Shown here one piece after another: positions 9,135 through 18,258 of a stretch of DNA of 64,000 nucleotides. Source of the DNA: Vibrio maritimus (GTDB lineage: Bacteria > Pseudomonadota > Gammaproteobacteria > Enterobacterales > Vibrionaceae). Location: positions 124,001 through 188,000 of the forward strand of contig JYJJ01000064.1 of the NCBI GenBank assembly GCA_003263775.1, given 5' to 3'. A program made the translations under genes and the position numbers. The first letter of the stretch is position 1, and each line of letters begins with the position of its first letter. Below the pieces are notes generated by a model that worked only from the letters and a program-made list of their open reading frames with translations, searched no databases and was not told the origin of the DNA.

Positions 9135-9629
9135 ATGGCAGACAACTATAAGAAGCCGTCCAAGGAACTAGACCGAATTGATCGCAACATTCTTAATGAG
9201 TTGCAAAAAGATGGTCGTATTTCAAACGTAGAACTGTCTAAACGCGTAGGTCTATCACCTACACCGTGTTTAGAACGTGTACGTCGCCTAGAGAGACAGG
9301 GTTATATCACTGGCTATACCGCGCTCCTCAATCCGCAGTACTTAGATGCTTCACTACTCGTGTTCGTTGAGATCACGCTTAACCGTGGTGCACCTGATGT
9401 GTTTGAGCAGTTCAATACAGCGGTACAAAAGCTGGACGATATTCAAGAGTGTCATCTTGTGTCTGGTGATTTCGACTATCTTTTGAAAACAAGGGTGTCG
9501 GATATGGGCGCATATCGTAAACTCTTAGGGGATACTTTGCTTCGCCTTCCTGGTGTGAATGACACCCGTACCTATGTGGTTATGGAAGAAGTGAAACAAA
9601 CTAACCAGCTTGTGATTAAAACGCGCTAG
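9135..9629 (+). CDS. lrp: Leucine-responsive regulatory protein
   Basis: Lrp is a global feast/famine regulator binding AT-rich DNA and responding to leucine. The 164-residue length matches enterobacterial and Vibrio Lrp. The N-terminal winged helix-turn-helix is typical (LDRIDRNILNELQKDGRI ... LSKRVGLSPTPCLERVRRLE) and is followed by the RAM ligand-binding domain (LVSGDFDYLLKTRVSDM). A good ribosome-binding site (AAGGTGGA) precedes the ATG. It is divergent from ald and upstream of ftsK, as in Escherichia and Vibrio. Confidence 0.98.
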   Translation: MADNYKKPSKELDRIDRNILNELQKDGRISNVELSKRVGLSPTPCLERVRRLERQGYITGYTALLNPQYLDASLLVFVEITLNRGAPDVFEQFNTAVQKLDDIQECHLVSGDFDYLLKTRVSDMGAYRKLLGDTLLRLPGVNDTRTYVVMEEVKQTNQLVIKTR

Positions 9630-9672
9630 AGACGGCGCTTCCAAGTCTGACAAGAAGTTGACTAAAGTTATG

Positions 9673-9688
9673 ATAAAGCATGCTTTAT
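9673..9688. promoter_or_regulatory. Perfect 16-bp palindrome between lrp and ftsK
   Basis: ATAAAGCA/TGCTTTAT is a perfect 16-base palindrome with no spacer, about 45 bases after the lrp stop. There is no T-run to make it a terminator. It may be a protein-binding site; no function can be read from the sequence. Confidence 0.4.
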
Positions 9689-9740
9689 TCTCGAGTCAGA
9701 TTGGGTTTTAATCCTCATTGTGGTTAAATCAATGAATACA

Positions 9741-9769
9741 CCGAGCGGCTTTTGCCGCTCGGACTGTTT
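9741..9769 (+). terminator. Hairpin, possible lrp terminator
   Basis: A perfect 9-bp GC-rich stem (CCGAGCGGC/GCCGCTCGG) with a TTTT loop is followed by ACTGTTTT. The T-tract is short and offset, so termination may be partial. It ends about 19 bases before the ftsK start. Confidence 0.7.
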
Positions 9770-9780
9770 TCAATAATTAG

Positions 9781-12700
9781 ATGTTGGTTATGTTCAAACA
9801 GGACAAAAAAAGAGTCGAAACGATTATCAAGACGAGTGAAGAGCCCCAGGCGACTCGTCTAAACGGATTTCAGCGGTTAAGAGAATGCTGTTTCATCTTA
9901 GCTGTGCTTACCTCTATTCTACTCGCCGTAGCCTTATTCACCTTTAGTCCGGCGGATCCGTCATGGTCACAGACTGCATGGGGCGGTGACATTCAAAACG
10001 CTGGTGGCTTTGTTGGCGCGTGGCTGGCGGATACTCTATTTTTTGTTTTTGGCTCTTTGGCATACCCAATTCCTTTCATCATAGCGTTTAGTGCTTGGGT
10101 CTTTTTCCGCAATCGTGACGAAGATGATCCTATTGATCTGATGATCTGGGGCACGCGCTTACTTGGACTCACTGTTCTAATTCTGACGAGCTGCGGCCTT
10201 GCTGACATCAACTTTGATGATATCTGGTATTTCTCCTCAGGTGGCGTAATTGGTGATGTTCTAACCAGCTTATCTCTACCAACATTAAATGTGCTTGGTA
10301 CGACTTTGGTACTGCTATTCCTTTGGGGAGCGGGCTTTACTTTGCTGACGGGCATTTCTTGGCTAAAAATCGTCGAGTGGATTGGGGATAGCGTGCTATC
10401 GATGAGCGCGGCAGTCGTTAATAAGGTTCGTGGTACGAAAGAAGAAGTGTATGAGCCTGTCCTTGAAGATCAAGAGTCCGACGACACAGAGGAACTGCCA
10501 CACTTTAGCGCAGACAGTGCAGTACAAGAGGCACCAGCTACCAGTAAGAAGCAATACAATATTCATGTTCCGGAGTCGATGCCTTCGGCTTCAACAGAGC
10601 CTGAACCAGCCTATGATCCGTTGTTTGCAAAACCAGAAGACGAGACTGCTTCGAGAGGAGCATTTGCTTCACAAGAGGCTATCGCTTCGCAAGAATCAAT
10701 CGTACCGCAAGCTGTGTCTGCTCCATCAGAAGTGAGCATCGCTGAAACGGCACAACCTATCGAAGAACCGGTTCAAGCGAAAGCAGTCGTTCCTGAAACA
10801 GCTCAACCTCAGCAGCCTCAAGTTGAACGCACTCGTCAGCTTGGTGCCACTATTGAAGAGTTGGAAAATGCAGCTCGCTCTAGTGATGATTATGCGAATC
10901 AGGGAGAGGAGCCGGAGTGGCCAGCGTCAAGTGTTGCTGCGTCAGCGGCTGCAGCCATTCCTACAGCGGCAATGGCAAATGCAGAGTCAGCTGATACTCC
11001 AACAATTGAAGAGCCACTTAGTCACGAGACCATGTTTGCTCCTGAGCCTCAACCTGAGTCCCAGTTTACTGAGGAGCCTGTTAACCAACAGGTAGAATCA
11101 TCAGCCTATGCTGTAGATGAATCCACGCAACAAGTTCAGTCTCCGGTGTCTGAAAGCGCCGAAGAAGTAGAGGACTTTACGCCTCCATGGGCTGACACTA
11201 CTGATATAGATGTTGAGCCTTCAACGTCACATATTGAACCGACAGTAGATTTCGATGCTATAGATGCAGAAGCTGAAAACGAACCGGTTGATCAAGATGT
11301 CGAAGCGTTCCAAAACATGGTGGCCGATGCTCAAAAAGCGCAAGTAGCCAAAATGAATCCGTTCTTGGTTCAGCAGGACCAGAATCTACCTAAACCAGCA
11401 GAGCCGATGCCTACGCTGGAGCTTCTTTACCACCCAGAGAAGCGAGAGAACTTTATTGACCGAGAAGCGTTGGAAAACATCGCTCGCTTGGTCGAATCTA
11501 AGCTGGCAGATTACAAAATCAAAGCGGAAGTGGTGGACATCTTCCCAGGTCCAGTGATTACCCGTTTCGAACTTGATCTTGCGCCGGGTGTGAAGGTAAG
11601 CCGAATTTCTGGTCTTTCAATGGACTTAGCACGCTCACTGTCAGCGATGGCGGTTCGTGTTGTGGAAGTGATTCCTGGTAAGCCGTATGTCGGTCTTGAG
11701 CTGCCGAACATGACGCGTCAAACCGTGTTCTTCTCTGATGTGGTGGGCAGCCAAGCGTTTATCGATTCGAAATCACCAACCACGGTAGTGCTTGGTCAGG
11801 ATATCGCCGGTGAAGCAGTTGTGGCGGATCTATCGAAAATGCCACACGTGCTTGTTGCCGGTACAACCGGTTCAGGTAAGTCCGTGGGTGTGAATGTTAT
11901 GATCTTGAGTATGCTTTATAAGGCAACGCCTGAAGATGTACGCTTTATCATGATTGACCCGAAAATGTTGGAGCTGTCCATCTACGAGGGTATTCCTCAC
12001 CTTCTTTCTGAGGTCGTTACCGACATGAAAGATGCCTCGAATGCACTTCGTTGGTGTGTGGGGGAGATGGAACGCCGTTACAAGTTGATGTCAGCGCTTG
12101 GCGTTCGAAACATCAAGGGCTTCAATGACAAATTGAAAATGGCAGCAGACGCAGGTCATCCTATTCATGATCCGTTGTGGCAAGAAGGCGACAGCATGGA
12201 TCCAGAACCGCCATTGCTTGAGAAACTGCCATACATCGTTGTTGTTGTCGATGAGTTTGCCGACCTGATGATGGTCGTGGGTAAGAAAGTAGAAGAGCTC
12301 ATTGCGCGTTTGGCACAAAAAGCACGTGCTGCTGGTATTCACTTGATACTTGCAACTCAGCGACCGTCGGTAGACGTCATTACCGGTTTGATTAAAGCCA
12401 ACATACCGACTCGTGTCGCCTTTACAGTTTCGACCAAGACAGACTCACGCACTATTCTTGACCAAGGCGGCGCTGAATCCTTGCTTGGTATGGGTGATAT
12501 GTTGTATCTGCCACCTGGCTCTAGCCATACAACTCGTGTACACGGTGCATTTGCGTCTGATGATGATGTGCATGCTGTGGTGAATAACTGGAAAGCACGC
12601 GGTAAGCCAAACTATATTGAAGAAATTACTAATGGCGAGCAGTCTCCAGAGACGTTGCTACCAGGTGAGAAGATGGAAGGCGACGAAGAAATGGACCCAT

Positions 12701-12891
12701 TGTTCGATCAAGTTGTCGAACATGTTGTTCAGTCACGTCGAGGTTCGGTCTCAGGTGTTCAGCGCCGATTTAAGATTGGCTATAACCGTGCTGCGCGTAT
12801 TGTCGAGCAGCTCGAGGCTCAAGGTATCGTGAGTGCGCCAGGTCATAACGGCAACCGCGAAGTTCTCGCGCCTGCGCCACCAAAAGATTAG
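9781..12891 (+). CDS. ftsK: DNA translocase FtsK
   Basis: FtsK anchors at the division septum and pumps chromosomal DNA to allow XerCD dimer resolution at dif. The 1036-residue protein has four N-terminal membrane helices (about residues 33-55, 80-108, 125-143 and 165-195). A long Glu/Pro/Gln-rich linker covers about residues 215-520. The RecA-like motor has Walker A GTTGSGKS near residue 697 and Walker B VVVVDEFADLMM near residue 818. The C-terminal gamma winged helix (SVSGVQRRFKIGYNRAARI) reads KOPS sequences. It is shorter than the E. coli protein because the linker is shorter. An alternative ATG lies three codons downstream. It precedes lolA by 35 bases and they are probably co-transcribed. 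Confidence 0.97.
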   Translation: MLVMFKQDKKRVETIIKTSEEPQATRLNGFQRLRECCFILAVLTSILLAVALFTFSPADPSWSQTAWGGDIQNAGGFVGAWLADTLFFVFGSLAYPIPFIIAFSAWVFFRNRDEDDPIDLMIWGTRLLGLTVLILTSCGLADINFDDIWYFSSGGVIGDVLTSLSLPTLNVLGTTLVLLFLWGAGFTLLTGISWLKIVEWIGDSVLSMSAAVVNKVRGTKEEVYEPVLEDQESDDTEELPHFSADSAVQEAPATSKKQYNIHVPESMPSASTEPEPAYDPLFAKPEDETASRGAFASQEAIASQESIVPQAVSAPSEVSIAETAQPIEEPVQAKAVVPETAQPQQPQVERTRQLGATIEELENAARSSDDYANQGEEPEWPASSVAASAAAAIPTAAMANAESADTPTIEEPLSHETMFAPEPQPESQFTEEPVNQQVESSAYAVDESTQQVQSPVSESAEEVEDFTPPWADTTDIDVEPSTSHIEPTVDFDAIDAEAENEPVDQDVEAFQNMVADAQKAQVAKMNPFLVQQDQNLPKPAEPMPTLELLYHPEKRENFIDREALENIARLVESKLADYKIKAEVVDIFPGPVITRFELDLAPGVKVSRISGLSMDLARSLSAMAVRVVEVIPGKPYVGLELPNMTRQTVFFSDVVGSQAFIDSKSPTTVVLGQDIAGEAVVADLSKMPHVLVAGTTGSGKSVGVNVMILSMLYKATPEDVRFIMIDPKMLELSIYEGIPHLLSEVVTDMKDASNALRWCVGEMERRYKLMSALGVRNIKGFNDKLKMAADAGHPIHDPLWQEGDSMDPEPPLLEKLPYIVVVVDEFADLMMVVGKKVEELIARLAQKARAAGIHLILATQRPSVDVITGLIKANIPTRVAFTVSTKTDSRTILDQGGAESLLGMGDMLYLPPGSSHTTRVHGAFASDDDVHAVVNNWKARGKPNYIEEITNGEQSPETLLPGEKMEGDEEMDPLFDQVVEHVVQSRRGSVSGVQRRFKIGYNRAARIVEQLEAQGIVSAPGHNGNREVLAPAPPKD

Positions 12892-12926
12892 GATTCGATT
12901 CGCCTTATAGGGTAAGAGGAAATCAA

Positions 12927-13558
12927 ATGAAGAAATGGTTTAATGCCGCGATGTTAAGTGTTTCTGCTATGGCTTTCACAAACATAGCTTTTGTAAACAC
13001 AGCTTATGCAACGCCGCAACAAGAGCTGAGTGATAGACTTCAGCTCAATGATGGATTTAGCGCTACTTTCACTCAAGAAGTGACCAGCCAGATGGGGACG
13101 TGGTGATGGAAGGAGAAGGGAACGTTGAGATCTCACGTCCAAGCATGTTTCGCTGGGTAACCACACTGCCTGATGAAAACGTTCTAGTATCGGATGGACA
13201 AAACCTCTGGTACTACAGCCCGTTTATCGAGCAGGTCAGTATTTATAATCAAGAGCAAGCAACTGAGCAGACGCCATTTGTGCTTTTGACACGTAATCGC
13301 GCTAGCGATTGGGATAACTACAGCGTCAACCAAATAGGTGATGTCTTTACTTTAGTCCCAACGGCAGTCGATTCTACGCAAGGCCAATTTCAAATCAATA
13401 TCGATAGCAAAGGCATTGTTCATGGCTTTAATGTGATTGAACAAGATGGCCAAAAGGGCAGCTTTGTTTTCGATAACATAAAAGTAGGCAAACCAGCTTC
13501 AGACCGCTTTACGTTTGTTGTTCCGGATGGTGTCGAAATTGATGACCAACGGAACTAG
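12927..13558 (+). CDS. lolA: Outer-membrane lipoprotein carrier protein LolA, one frameshift
   Basis: LolA carries lipoproteins across the periplasm from LolCDE to LolB and is normally essential. The N-terminal frame begins MKKWFNAAMLSVSAMAF with a signal peptide ending near AYA. It then breaks at about 13095, where GGGG should be GGGGG. With that base the protein reads TSQMG-DVVMEGEGNVE and is 210 residues, the usual length. Typical LolA features follow: ISRPSMFRW, DGQNLWYYSPFIEQVSIY and VLLTR. It lies between ftsK and rarA, the conserved order. Since lolA should be essential, a true null allele is unlikely and a sequencing error is the better reading. Confidence 0.88.
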
Positions 13559-13575
13559 GTCGCTAGGACGTTATT

Positions 13576-14925
13576 GTGAGTAATTTCAGTTTTGATTTTT
13601 CAGGGGACGAAGATTTTCGTCCCCTTGCTGCTAGAATGCGCCCAGAAACGGTTGAGCAATATATTGGCCAACAGCATATTCTGGGGGTGGGAAAACCACT
13701 AAGGCGCGCGCTTGAGGCAGGGCAACTGCACTCAATGATTTTGTGGGGGCCGCCTGGCACTGGCAAGACGACGCTGGCTGAAGTCGCGGCCAACTACGCC
13801 AACGCGGAAGTGGAGCGTGTCTCTGCGGTGACGTCTGGCGTTAAAGAGATCCGCGCAGCCATCGAACGTGCTCGAGAAAATAAGCTTGCTGGCAAGCGTA
13901 CCATCTTGTTTGTTGACGAGGTGCATCGCTTTAATAAAAGTCAGCAAGATGCGTTCTTGCCACACATCGAAGACGGCACGGTCACCTTTATTGGCGCCAC
14001 CACTGAAAACCCGTCATTTGAACTCAATAACGCACTGCTCTCACGCGCTAGGGTGTATAAGCTCACCTCACTGGATACGTCGGATATTTTGCTGGTACTT
14101 GAGCAAGCAAAAAATGATGAGCAGCGTGGTCTAGGAGCCATTGCTGCAAGCTTTCATGACAATGTACTAGAACGTCTTGCTGAGCTAGTCAACGGCGATG
14201 CGAGAATGTCGCTCAATTATCTTGAGCTGCTCTATGACATGGCAGAAGACAACGCACAAGGCGAGAAAGAGATAACACTGCCTCTGCTCGCGGAGGTTGC
14301 TGGCGAGAAGGTTAATCGTTTCGATAATAAAGGCGACATTTGGTACGACCTTATTTCGGCGGTTCATAAGTCGATTCGTGGCTCTAATCCCGATGCGGCA
14401 CTTTATTGGTCAGCGAGAATGATTGCCGCTGGATGTGACCCGCTCTATATCGCCAGACGTCTACTCGCCATCGCGTCGGAAGATGTTGGTAACGCGGATC
14501 CAAGAGCAATGCAGGTTGCACTCTCTGCGTGGGATTGCTTTACTCGAGTCGGCCCTGCCGAGGGAGAGCGCGCTATCGCTCAGGCGATTGTGTATCTGGC
14601 TTGCGCACCGAAAAGTAATGCTGTTTACACTGCTTGGAAACAAGCGCTGCGAGATGCGCATAACCTCCCTGAGTATGAAGTCCCTCACCATCTAAGAAAC
14701 GCGCCTACGTCTTTGATGAAAGACATGGGCTATGGCGCGGAGTATCGTTATGCTCATGATGAGCCGGGTGCATACGCTGCTGGCGAGCGCTACTTACCTC
14801 CTGAAATGGCTGGTACGCGTTACTATGAGCCGACAAATCGCGGGCTTGAAACCAAAATTGGCGAAAAGTTAGATTATCTGGCGGATTTAGACGCAAAAAG
14901 CCCACAAAAGCGCTATGAAAAGTAG
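13576..14925 (+). CDS. rarA: Replication-associated recombination protein A (AAA+ ATPase)
   Basis: RarA (MgsA) is a AAA+ ATPase related to clamp loaders that acts at stalled replication forks and interacts with SSB. The 449-residue length is usual. Visible motifs are Walker A GPPGTGKTT at about residue 55, Walker B ILFVDEVHRFNK, sensor 1 FIGATTENPSFE, and the family-specific C-terminal part (YEVPHHLRNAPT, GYGAEYRYAHDEPG). The start is a GTG (GTG AGT AAT) 17 bases after lolA, so it is probably in the ftsK-lolA transcription unit. Confidence 0.96.
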   Translation: MSNFSFDFSGDEDFRPLAARMRPETVEQYIGQQHILGVGKPLRRALEAGQLHSMILWGPPGTGKTTLAEVAANYANAEVERVSAVTSGVKEIRAAIERARENKLAGKRTILFVDEVHRFNKSQQDAFLPHIEDGTVTFIGATTENPSFELNNALLSRARVYKLTSLDTSDILLVLEQAKNDEQRGLGAIAASFHDNVLERLAELVNGDARMSLNYLELLYDMAEDNAQGEKEITLPLLAEVAGEKVNRFDNKGDIWYDLISAVHKSIRGSNPDAALYWSARMIAAGCDPLYIARRLLAIASEDVGNADPRAMQVALSAWDCFTRVGPAEGERAIAQAIVYLACAPKSNAVYTAWKQALRDAHNLPEYEVPHHLRNAPTSLMKDMGYGAEYRYAHDEPGAYAAGERYLPPEMAGTRYYEPTNRGLETKIGEKLDYLADLDAKSPQKRYEK

Positions 14926-15028
14926 TGGCTTTTCGTTATCTTTACTCGGTTAACAAATCAATATCTGCCCTTGGTTAGGAAATGACCAGGGACAGAGTTC
15001 TTCACAACTATAAAGCATAGGATTGGCA

Positions 15029-16336
15029 ATGCTGGATTCTAAATTACTTCGTACAGAGCTGGATGAAACAGCTGAAAAATTAGCACGTCGTGGCTTCAAG
15101 CTAGACGTAGAAACTATCGGTAAACTTGAAGAGCAACGTAAGTCGATTCAAGTAGAAGTTGAGAATTTACAATCCACGCGTAACTCCATTTCTAAGCAGA
15201 TCGGCCAGAAGATGGCTGCCGGCGACAAAGAAGGCGCTGAAGAGATCAAAAAGCAGATCGGTACACTAGGTAGCGATCTTGAAGCGAAGAAAGAAGAGCT
15301 AGCAGCGGTAATGGCTCAGCTTGAAGACATCACGCTTTCTGTTCCTAACTTGCCAGCGGACGATGTACCACAAGGTAAAGACGAAAACGACAACGTAGAG
15401 ATTTCTCGTTGGGGTGAGCCTAAGACTTACGACTTTGAAGTAAAAGACCACGTTGACCTAGGTGAAATGGGTGGCGGTCTAGATTTCGCTAGCGCAACTA
15501 AGATCACTGGCGCTCGCTTTATCGTAATGAAAGGCCAGTTCGCTCGCCTACACCGTGCTATCGCACAGTTCATGCTAGATCTTCACACTGAAGAGCACGG
15601 TTACACAGAGATGTATGTACCGTACCTAGTGAACTCTGACAGCCTATTTGGTACAGGTCAGCTACCTAAGTTTGGTAAAGATCTGTTCCACACTGAGCCT
15701 CTGACTGAAAAAGCAAGCGATGAAGAGCCACGTAAACTGTCTCTGATCCCAACGGCAGAAGTACCGGTGACTAACCTAGTGCGCGATACCATTTCTGAAG
15801 AGGCAGACCTGCCACTTAAGATGACGGCTCACACACCATGTTTCCGTTCAGAAGCAGGTTCTTACGGTCGTGACACTCGTGGTCTTATCCGTATGCACCA
15901 ATTCGACAAAGTTGAACTGGTTCAAATTACTAAGCCAGAAGATTCAATGAATGCGCTTGAAGAGCTAACCGGTCACGCAGAGAAAGTTCTACAACTGCTA
16001 GAACTTCCATACCGTAAAGTGGTTCTATGTACAGGTGACATGGGCTTCGGTGCTCGTAAGACTTACGACCTAGAAGTCTGGGTTCCAGCGCAAGAGACAT
16101 ACCGTGAGATCTCTTCTTGCTCAAACATGTGGGATTTCCAAGCGCGTCGTATGCAAGCACGTTTCCGTCGTAAAGGTGAGAAGAAGCCTGAGCTTGTACA
16201 TACACTAAACGGTTCTGGTCTAGCAGTGGGTCGTACTATGGTTGCCATTCTTGAGAACAACCAAGAAGCGGACGGCCGTATTGCAATCCCAACTGCGCTA
16301 CAGAAGTACATGGGCGGCGCTACGCACATCGGCTAA
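15029..16336 (+). CDS. serS: Seryl-tRNA synthetase
   Basis: SerS charges tRNA-Ser (and tRNA-Sec) with serine in the cytoplasm. The 435-residue class II synthetase has an N-terminal coiled-coil tRNA-binding arm (about residues 25-105, Lys/Glu-rich). Motif 2 follows (CFRSEAGSYGRDTRGL then RMHQFDKVE), and motif 3 is at the C-terminus (NGSGLAVGRTMVAILE). I use the ATG at 15029 (MLDSKLLRTE), which aligns with the family start. A TTG two codons earlier is less likely. Codon use is strongly biased, as for a highly expressed gene. Confidence 0.98.
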   Translation: MLDSKLLRTELDETAEKLARRGFKLDVETIGKLEEQRKSIQVEVENLQSTRNSISKQIGQKMAAGDKEGAEEIKKQIGTLGSDLEAKKEELAAVMAQLEDITLSVPNLPADDVPQGKDENDNVEISRWGEPKTYDFEVKDHVDLGEMGGGLDFASATKITGARFIVMKGQFARLHRAIAQFMLDLHTEEHGYTEMYVPYLVNSDSLFGTGQLPKFGKDLFHTEPLTEKASDEEPRKLSLIPTAEVPVTNLVRDTISEEADLPLKMTAHTPCFRSEAGSYGRDTRGLIRMHQFDKVELVQITKPEDSMNALEELTGHAEKVLQLLELPYRKVVLCTGDMGFGARKTYDLEVWVPAQETYREISSCSNMWDFQARRMQARFRRKGEKKPELVHTLNGSGLAVGRTMVAILENNQEADGRIAIPTALQKYMGGATHIG

Positions 16337-16358
16337 TATTAGCGATAAACAAATTTCG

Positions 16359-16385
16359 AAGCTCGGCATTGCCGAGCTTTTTTTT
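16359..16385 (+). terminator. Terminator of serS
   Basis: A perfect 9-bp stem (AAGCTCGGC/GCCGAGCTT) with an ATT loop is followed by a run of T. Confidence 0.9.
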
Positions 16386-16546
16386 GCCTTCTGATTTCTG
16401 CTTTTCGACTGTCACCGATATGATTATTACCTATTTGTAATAGTCTTTATGTTTTTGATGTGATTATCAAGCCAGATTAAACAACTATAATATCCACCTC
16501 TGCTGCGGAGAGTGTTTGTTTCTCAACATAATGAGGAGGGGATGTT

Positions 16547-16833
16547 ATGGCCGTAGGTGGGCAAATGACGATAGTGTCAGCCAACAAATTCAAAATACGA
16601 TAGACGACGAAATTTCAAGAGTTCGCAGTCTTTCAAACCAAGGTGTGAGTGCCGAGTTTTGTGATGAATGTGGAGAGCCTATTCCACTAGCAAGGCGAAC
16701 CGCCATCAAAGGCGTGAGACTCTGTATTGAGTGTCAGTCTAACCAAGAACATCACAGTTACCGTCAGGCTTTATTCAATCGCCGAGGAAGCAAGGACAGC
16801 AACTTAGGTAGTGCTTGTCTGGAGATGCACTGA
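16547..16833 (+). CDS. DksA/TraR-type zinc-finger protein (YbiI-like), one frameshift
   Basis: A small DksA/TraR C4 zinc-finger protein. The Cys pairs CDECGEPIPLARR and LCIECQ form the zinc site. The overall pattern (GWANDDSV, NRRGSKDSNLG) matches the YbiI group, whose role is not established; TraR/DksA relatives bind the RNA polymerase secondary channel. An ATG at 16547 has an excellent ribosome-binding site (GAGGAGGGG, 5-base spacing) but reads into another frame. One T missing at about 16557 (GGTGG for GGTTGG) gives MAVGWANDDS and a 95-residue protein. A TATAAT box is present at 16486-16491, with no clear -35. Confidence 0.78.
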
Positions 16834-16859
16834 AAGCGGCTGATTTAGCAGCCGCTTTT
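16833..16859. terminator. Bidirectional terminator between the zinc-finger gene and bioA
   Basis: A stem AAGCGGCTG/CAGCCGCTT with short A and T flanks lies between convergent genes and starts at the stop codon of the zinc-finger gene. Confidence 0.75.
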
Positions 16860-16863
16860 GGTG

Positions 16864-18138
16864 TTAGTTAAAACACTCTTGATTTTCAAGAGCCGTCTTT
16901 ATTGCTGCCACCAACCTTTCAATATGCTCTGGCTGGCTAATGTAGGGAGGCATCATGTAAATGAGTCTACCAAACGGGCGAATCCAGACGCCTTGCTCAA
17001 CGAAGTGCTTTTGAATCACTTCCATGTTAACTGCCTTATGAGTTTCGACTACACCGATTGCCCCCAACCAACGTACATCTTTCACGTTCGAGAAGCTTGT
17101 AAGTTTAGGCAACAGTTCCGCAAATAGGGACTCAATACTGCTCACTTGAGACTGCATTCGTTATTGGCAACGATATCTAAACTCGCACTTGCAACGGCGC
17201 AAGCAGCGGGTTACCCATAAAGGTTGGGCCGTGCATAAAGCAGCCTGCTTCGCCGCCACAGACCGTATCTGCGACGTGTTTACTGGTTAATGTGGCTGAC
17301 AGTGTCATGTAACCACCTGTGAGCGCCTTGCCGACGCACATGATGTCTGGCTGGATGTTGGCGTGTTCGCTGGCGAACAATTTCCCAGTGCGGCCAAAGC
17401 CAGTCGCAATCTCATCAAGAATAAGCAGGACACCATATTGATCGCAAAGCTCTCTTACACGCTTTAGGAAAGTAGGGTGGTACAAACGCATACCGCCAGC
17501 ACCTTGCACAATAGGTTCAAGGATCACCGCAGCAATTTCAGTGTGATGAGCTTCCATTTTGCATTTGAAATCACGGATGTCCGCTTCATTCCATTCGTCC
17601 CAAAACCCAACCTCTGGAGAATCTGCAAAGATATGCTCAGGCAAAAATCCTTTATACAAGCTATGCATGGAATTATTGGGATCGGTCACTGACATGGCAG
17701 CAAACGTGTCGCCATGGTAGCCGTGGGAGAGAGTCAGGAACTTTGGCCGGCGCTCACCGCGAGCGTGCCAATATTGCAGCGCCATCTTCAGTGACACCTC
17801 AACCGCAACCGATCCTGAATCGGCCAAGAAAATATGCTGCATATTATCGGGTGCAAGTTGAAGCAGCTTCTTGCTGACGTCAATGGCAGGCTGGTGGGTG
17901 ATACCGCCAAACATCACGTGGGACATTTTCTCACTTTGAGATTGTAGCGCTGTGTTGAGCTTGGGGTGGTTATAGCATGGATGGTCGACCACCAAGATGA
18001 CATCCCATCGACAAGCTCTGTGCCATCCTCCAAAGTGAGGTGAACGCCATTAGCTGATACTACGGGATAACAACTAAGGGGATTAAGGGTGGAAGTGTAT
18101 GGGTGCCAAATGTGTTTTCTGTCGAAATCTAAATCCAT
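16864..18138 (-). CDS. bioA: Adenosylmethionine-8-amino-7-oxononanoate aminotransferase, three frameshifts
   Basis: BioA converts KAPA to DAPA with SAM as amino donor, the third-last step of biotin synthesis, using PLP. The N-terminal frame starts MDLDFDRKHIWHPYTS. Three missing bases break it: at about 17975 (GGC read as GC, restoring HGYNHPKLN), about 17204 (restoring GNPLACAVASASL) and about 17154 (restoring NNEWQSQVSS). Corrected, it is 425 residues. Family marks are SSWWS, FLADSGSVAVEVSLKMA, LSHGYHGDTFAAM, LDEIATGFGRTG and the PLP lysine in CVGKALTGG. All three defects are G-G pairs read as single G on the coding strand, so an error is likely. It is divergent from bioBFCD. Confidence 0.88.
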
Positions 18139-18166
18139 GAATTATGATCGCTTAAAAATTAACCAA

Positions 18167-18199
18167 GTGTAAACTTGCTCTTGTGGTCGGTGTTGACAG
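18167..18199. promoter_or_regulatory. Probable BirA operator between bioA and bioB
   Basis: TGTAAAC, then 17 bases, then GTTGACA. This matches the core half-sites and exact spacing of the known proteobacterial BirA (BioR-independent) operator TTGTAAACC-N15-GGTTTACAA, with one mismatch in the right core. It overlaps the -35 of the bioB promoter, so holo-BirA bound here would block bioBFCD and probably bioA. The match comes from the sequence; the regulator is inferred. Confidence 0.7.
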
Positions 18200-18220
18200 T
18201 GTATCGCTTGTCGGTACACT
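18193..18220 (+). promoter_or_regulatory. Sigma-70 type promoter of bioBFCD
   Basis: A perfect -35 TTGACA (18193-18198), a 16-base spacer and a -10 TACACT (18215-18220). The predicted transcription start is about 30 bases before the likely bioB start codon. The -35 lies inside the right half of the probable BirA operator. Confidence 0.65.
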
Positions 18221-18258
18221 AGCCAAGACTAAAAACAATGAGAGCAAAGGATTTAACT

